Assembly (NCBI GenBank): GCA_011800805.1
Contig: MPNW01000952.1
Coordinates: 2,274 to 14,269 of the forward strand
From: Hirudo medicinalis
Lineage: Eukaryota > Annelida > Clitellata > Hirudinida > Hirudinidae
Direction of reading: 5' to 3'
DNA: 11,996 nucleotides
Shown here: positions 1-6,600 of the stretch, piece after piece
How positions within the stretch are numbered: position 1 is the stretch's first letter
Layout of the letters: each line of letters opens with the position of its first letter
Notes under the pieces: model-generated
Database searches by the model: none
Told to the model about the DNA's origin: nothing
What the model saw: only the letters and a program-made list of their open reading frames with translations
Translations under genes and position numbers: made by a program

Positions 1-123
1 TAATAAAAATATATTAACAGATGTTAATAAGAAAGAATCATAAAGTGACCCCACATTAATTTAAAAAATCAATTTGATTCGATCAATGATTCAAGTGAAT
101 AATCAGTGAAAGACAATTTTTAG
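1..123 (+). other. 3' end of an intron of the TSP1/FReD gene
   Basis: AT-rich sequence ending in a T-rich acceptor (caatttttag) just before the proline-rich exon. I see no open frame that continues the protein here, so the upstream exons (start codon, signal peptide, any other domains) lie left of the window. Confidence 0.7.
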
Positions 124-695
124 ATGATTACGACTATGAAGAGGAAGAACCAGAATATCTAGAACCTCCCAAGTATCCTGAACCTCCTAAGTATCCTCAG
201 CCATCCAAACTTCCTCAACCACCTAAATACCCAGAATCTCCTAAGCACCCATCTCCAGCCAAGTATCCGAACCCTCCCAAAAATCCCGAACCACCAAAAT
301 ATCCAGAATCCCCAAAGCCAACCCATCCACCAAAATATCCCGAACCACCAAAATATCCAGAATCCCCAAAGCCAACCCATCCACCAAAGTATCCCGAACC
401 ACCAAAGTATCCTGAACCTCCAAAACATCCAGAACCTGCTAAATATCCTGAGCCTCCAACAAAAGACTACTCCCCTCCTCAAGAATACAAGCATGATGAT
501 GAAGAAGAGGACGAATATCATGAGGAATCTCCAAAACATCCAGCTCCTTCGGCTTATCTTCCGTCTACTCCGAAATACCCTGTTCCAACTGCAAAGCCAT
601 CTTATCCGGAAAAAGATACCGGCAAAACCTATCCTACTCCCAAGAGTTACGAAACACCGCCTACTTACAAGCACGTTCCCACCACTTATCCAGCT
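124..695 (+). CDS. Exon 1 of window: acidic, proline-rich low-complexity region
   Basis: Phase-1 acceptor at 122-123, phase-0 donor at 696. The exon opens with an acidic Tyr-rich run ([12 protein letters not shown] if the split first codon is Asp), followed by about 25 short units of the type P-x-P-P-K-Y/H-P. A second acidic patch ([11 protein letters not shown]) lies near residue 125, and a Tyr/Pro/Lys/Thr-rich stretch runs to VPTTYPA. There are no cysteines. The composition suggests an extended polyproline-II-like spacer or adhesive segment. The ATG at 124 is not a start: its frame stops after 12 codons, so this exon needs an upstream exon. Confidence 0.85.
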
Positions 696-3600
696 GTGAG
701 AAAATTACTTTTCACTTAAATATATTTTCGAAATTTAACTTGTTTCGCTTCAATTGTTTGACTCTATTTAAATGATTCTTTCTCATATCCAGGTAACCAA
801 AGCAAAATTTTCGTGGACTGCTTGGTCGAAGTGGGCTGATTGTTCGGTAACATGTGGCACAGGAATCAAGAAAAGGTCTCGAACTTGTTTGCCGGGAGCT
901 AACAACGGCGTGACAGAGGCCAAACCGGGAAGGTGAGATGTATCTAAAACTTCACATTCGATGAATCTACGGCAATATATGACGACTTATTAAAATCGTT
1001 GGAAATCTATTTAGAGAATGAATATTATCTATGCTTAGATATGCAAGAGATCTTTATGGCAAGGCTCCCAGCAAAGGAAGGTAAGAACATATCGGAATGT
1101 TATTAACTATATTAATTTAAGATATTGCTTTCAAATCAGTTCATAATTAAAATATATTATAGAAAATAGAAAGATTAGACCAAGACCAATATCGCTCTTT
1201 TTGATTTAATCTAAAACATCTTACATCACCTGTTTAACAGTCAATCCGACTACTTATACGAAGATCATTTTGGGAGCAGCTACCATGGTGACACTTTCAT
1301 GTCTGACGAAGCATCCGAATTAGAGGGAGGTCTTTATCCCAGCGAAACTTATGCACCATTATCGGAATGTGAAGGAGATTCGGTGCAAATCGATCAGTGT
1401 TCAGGGAAACCCTGTCGTAAGTGTGAATTTGTAAAATAATTAAACCAAATAGCAACACTTTATCGAAAATTATTTGTCAATCAAGCTGTCAACGGTGGCT
1501 GGTCCAAGTGGGGAGTGTGGACACTTTGCAGTGCTACATGCGGAGAAGGTGGTCTGCAAACAAGAACCAGAGAATGCAACAAACCAGCTCCTGCTAATGG
1601 TGGAAAATTGTGTCAAGGAGTATACGAACAAACCACTCTATGTAGCAATCCAAGAACTTGCCGTGAGTAATGGTTTTGATTATAATTTACATTAGCCATA
1701 GTTGCATGCGCAAGAAAATATCATTCTTGAGAACCAGAGGTGCACTCTTTTTCTTTTCTTTTTTCTGAATAGATTCTTGCTTATGTATGATAAGATCACA
1801 CTTCATTTCAGCAATCGACGGCAACTGGAATTCATGGACAGAATGGTGCAGGTGTTCTGTGAGTTGTGGTTTTGGTGGAGTTCAAACAAGAGGAAGAAAC
1901 TGCACTGCTCCTGCAAATGACTTCGGAGGCCGACCTTGTGACGGAGCCGCTCTGGAGACCCGAGGATGTTGCGAAGGACCTTGCCGTTAGCACTTGTCTT
2001 TTACGTCGAACACATTTGTATTATATCGTCATTCAAGTGGTATCTAAAAACAAATAAATCATTATCTTCATCTGATAAAACTTCCAACAGCCGTTGACGG
2101 TAAATGGAGTAGGTGGTCTGAATGGTCTGCCCCAGAAAAAACTTGCGGATCAGAAGGACAAGTGACAAGGACAAGGAGATGTGACAACCCAGCACCTTCA
2201 GATGGAGGAGAACCATGTAAAGGAACTGACAAACAATCTAAACCGAGTGTTCTGCCTCCATGTCGTGAGTAATGTATTTTTTCTTCTGCTGCCTAAGGAT
2301 GAAATTACTCATCGACAATAGCCATCGATGGTTGCTGGGGAACTTGGGGTGATTGGTCCAAAAGTAGTGCCTCATGCGGAGAGGATGGTTTCCAAACAAG
2401 ATCCAGAGCCTGCGACGGTCCTGCTCCTCAGTACGATGGAAAGAATTGCATCGGAGATGCCCTCGAAGTTCAAGTTGTCAAGGCCAAGCCTTGTCGTAAG
2501 ACAAAATTAATTATCAAGATAGAATTTTATTAATTTTTTTTTATTGGAAAATAATTTAAAATGATGAATATATTATTCATATAATATAATATCATTCATA
2601 TAGCTGTCGACGGAGGGTGGGGCAAATGGTTCGAATGGAGTAAATGCAGTGCATCCTGTGGCTTTGGAGGAAGTCAAGTCAGGAGAAGGAAGTGTGACTA
2701 TCCAGCTCCAGCATATGATGGAAGGCCATGCGAAGGAGTGTCAGGCAACAAGAGATCCTGTTTCATCACATTTTGCCGTAAGGATGTTTCTTTGGTGAAA
2801 GTTATTTCAGTATAAAAAATTTTAAAAAACATAAAGTGTCTCTTTTTGAATATAAACCTAAATTCTTTTCTTACAGCCGTCGATGGAAACTGGGGTCCCT
2901 GGTCAGTATGGAGTTTCGGAAACTCCACCTGTGGCTTTGGAGGAACAAAGTCTAGAACAAGAGAATGCGACAGCCCAGCTCCTCTATATGGTGGCAGACC
3001 TTGTGACGGAGATTCTTTGGAGCATGCTGACGTGGAACTTCCACCTTGTCGTTAGTTGTCGATTATTAATAAATTAAAATATATCCTGTTTTCTGCAGAG
3101 ATTGAATATGGAAACTCTACGTCTATTCAGCAATTGATGGAGGGTGGACAGCATGGACCGAATGGTCGAAGACAGCAGAAACTTGCGGTGATAATAAAGG
3201 AATTTCGGTCAGGATCAGAGAATGCGCTAATCCAAAACCTGCCTTCGGCGGGGCGAACTGCTTAGGATACGGCTTTCATCCAAGGGCCGAACAACTTCCT
3301 CCGTGTCGTAAGTTTTAATTTTATATTTAAATATCATTTGAGTAATGTCTACACAAATGAGTAAGTTGAGCAGTTATCTCAATGGGCTGCATTCCTGTAT
3401 TCGACGGTCATGGCGACGGTAGTAATGTGTCGTGATAACGTTTGTAAACTTTTTGTTTTTAGCTGCTTGCGGTGGATGGTCAGCATGGAGCGAGTGGTCG
3501 GAATGCAGTGTAAGTTGTGGTCTCAACGGAGTTACTTCAAGACTAAGAGTCTGCGATAACCCAGCGCCCGCTAACGGAGGAGAGGCTTGCGAAGGCGAAT

Positions 3601-6600
3601 CATCTCAGAGCAAAGATTGTTCAGCAGCCCCTTGTCGTGAGATTTCTTTTAAGCATTTTAGTATCGTTGTCGCAATTATCCATGGCCTTCATCGGCGACA
3701 TTATATTTGCAGCAATTTGTGGGGGATGGAGTGGATGGTCGGAATGGTCGAGTTGCAGCGCCAGCTGCGGTCAAGGAGGTCTAGTTACCAGGAAGCGATT
3801 TTGCGATAATCCGGCGCCTGAACATGGAGGTTCCACTTGCGAGGGAGAATCGACAGAATCAAGAAGTTGCAGTGGCTCTCCATGCTGTGAGTTAGGTTTT
3901 CGCAATTGTAATAAATTGTAAGGTCGCGTCACAATTGAAACCAATTATTTATTCAGCTGTTGATGGAGTTTGGGGCAATTGGGGAGGATGGTCAAGACCA
4001 GAGACAACGTGTGGCGAAGGACTGTATCCAAGCAGATCGAGAGTTTGTAACAATCCCGCGCCGTCTTACGGAGGCAGATATTGTAAAGGACCGGCCGTCA
4101 GTTACAAGAACGTCACAGTCAGACCATGTCGTTAGTGCTATTTTTTTTTAAATATGAAATTAAGCTTGAGTGAATTTTGAACATAAAGATCTTAGTCGCC
4201 ATATTTGCACTGAAATACCTATAGCAAACAAATTATTTACCTTTAACACAGCCGTCGATGGCGGCTGGACAGCCTGGTCTGAATGGTCAGCACCATCGTT
4301 GTCGTGCGGTGAAGGAGCTACTTCGTCGAGATCGAGAACTTGTACAGAACCAGCACCTGCCTACAGTGGCAAGCCGTGTGCAGGAGCAGCAACGGATTCC
4401 AGAAGCGCTGCAGTACCCCCTTGCCGTGAGTCTACATCTTGCTGCATATATCTCACAAGCTGATATTTGAATGTTACTGTTTTTCAGCTGTCAATGGCGC
4501 CTGGGGTGAGTGGTCGGATTATTCTTCATGCAGTGTCAGCTGCGGACCTGGAGGAGTTCAATATAGAAAGAGAGCTTGTGACAATCCTCCGCCAGCTTTT
4601 GAAGGATTCTACTGTCCTGGAAAGTCATCAGAAGTCCAATCCTGCAGCAGCCCTGCTTGCGGTTGGTTGTTTACCTATATTTTTAACCCTTGCCTCTCTC
4701 CTGTCAAGAATAAATGTGAGACTTATTTTGAAATCGACCGACATTACCATACAGCCGTTGACGGAAAGTGGGGCGTTTGGTCTGCTTGGTCTGAACCATC
4801 GGCCACTTGTGGTTCCGATTTGCATGTGACCCGCACAAGAAACTGTGACAATCCCTCTCCGTCCAATGGTGGAAGGGAATGCGAAGGCGAATCTTCAGAT
4901 TCAAAGAGTCTACTTTTGCAGATTTGCCGTAAGTTCTCAATACAATTGCAGTTTAACACTATTTTAAGAGACGAATTAAATTTGTAATTTATAGCCATCA
5001 ATGGAGGTTGGACAGAATGGACGGAATGGTCTTTGTGCAGCGTCAAATGTGGGGACGGTGGAACTGCAACGAGAAACAGATACTGCGCCAACCCAGAACC
5101 TCAGTACAGCGGAAGAAATTGCGAAGGAGAAGGAACCGATACTAAATCTTGTTCAGGACCTCCGTGTGGTGAGCAATCCGGCGCTCTGAGTAAATTTAGA
5201 AATTCATCGACCCGATTAAACCATGTTCGCTCATTATCGTCAAGGTATCGACGGCGGATGGACGGAATGGTCGGCGTGGTCCAGATGCAGTGTAACATGT
5301 GGCGAAGGTGGAATAGTATCGAGGACGAGAACCTGCACTAAACCGTCTCCTAACTTTGGAGGAAGAAATTGTCAAGGACCTTCAACAGAGCACGCACCTG
5401 GACTAGCTCCACCATGCGGTATAAATAAATTTGTGATAAACATGGACATTTAAAAAAAAAATTTTGATCTCGAATTTGGTCATACTTCCAGCTGTTGACG
5501 GAGGATGGGGTCAATGGGAGAGGTGGTCTGCTTGCAGTGTAACTTGCGGTAATGGAGGCGTAAGCACCAGGAGTCGTCTTTGTGATAGTCCAAGTCCTTC
5601 GAGTGGAGGAAAAGATTGCCTCGGCAAGAAGACCGAATCTTCCGATTGCTACAGTCGACCATGTGGTTAGTCGCTTTCGTGTTGTTTTATTTTTTCAAAA
5701 TTCTTACTTTAAATTACTAATCACACGATAAATCCTAAAATATCGGAATGTCCACCATTCCACTTTTGTAGCCATCGACGGGGGTTGGAGCGATTGGTCT
5801 GAGTGGTCAAAACCGACCGTCAACTATGGAGAAACCTACGTTCAGAGAACTAGAGTCTGCGATCGCCCAGAACCTCAGTTCGGTGGCAAACCTTGTGTCG
5901 GAGACAGTGTTGAAACAAAGAGACTGCAACTTCCTGCAGCGCGTAAGACCATTGAAAAGAGATTTACGTAAAACGGTTTTTTTTTGACGAGTCTAAATGG
6001 TTTTGCAGCCGTCTTTGGAGGCTGGAGCAGTTGGTCAGAATGGGGCAAGGCTTCGACCAGCTGTGGTCCTGCCGTCGTTACGAGGTCTAGAAAATGTAAC
6101 AATCCAGCACCTGCTCACAACGGAGGCAACTGTAAGGGAGAAGACACCGAGATTAAAAACGTTAAACTTAAAGCTTGTCGTAAGTTCACAAAATTTATTT
6201 ATGGCATTGATGATTATATCTTGATCTTAATAATCTTTTACCGTTGCTACCATCCATTAGCCGTTGATGGAAACTGGGGTGAGTGGTGCGAATGGTCGAA
6301 ATGCAGCGTCACATGCGGAGCGGGTGGAACTGCTTCGAGATCTCGTCTTTGCAATGAACCGAAGCCCGTCCATGGAGGAGCTATGTGCAGAGGAGAAGAT
6401 TCCCAATCCAAATCTTGCTACGTCAAACCATGCCGTGAGTTTCTTGTTTGAATCAAATCCAATGTTTTTACTTTTTTGATCGTTTCTAATTTTTAGCCGT
6501 CGATGGCGGATGGACCAGCTGGGGACAATGGTCTCCTTGCAGCGCTACTTGTTCGGAAGGCACCTCGACCAGACAGAGAACGTGTCAGAATCCGTCCACT

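Noticed and set aside
124..162. ATG at 124 as the gene start
   Set aside because: Its frame reaches a TAG after 12 codons. The proline-rich frame is offset and needs an upstream exon.
159..674. Long minus-strand open frame rich in Trp, Phe, Arg and Gly
   Set aside because: It is the antisense of the PPKYP repeat exon; Pro/Lys/Tyr codons read backwards give Trp/Phe/Gly-rich nonsense. No splice or domain support.
3637..3712. Signal-peptide-like hydrophobic stretch before T10, suggesting a separate gene start
   Set aside because: It is the 76-nt intron between T9 and T10, with gtgaga donor and gcag acceptor. Phase and module periodicity continue across it.
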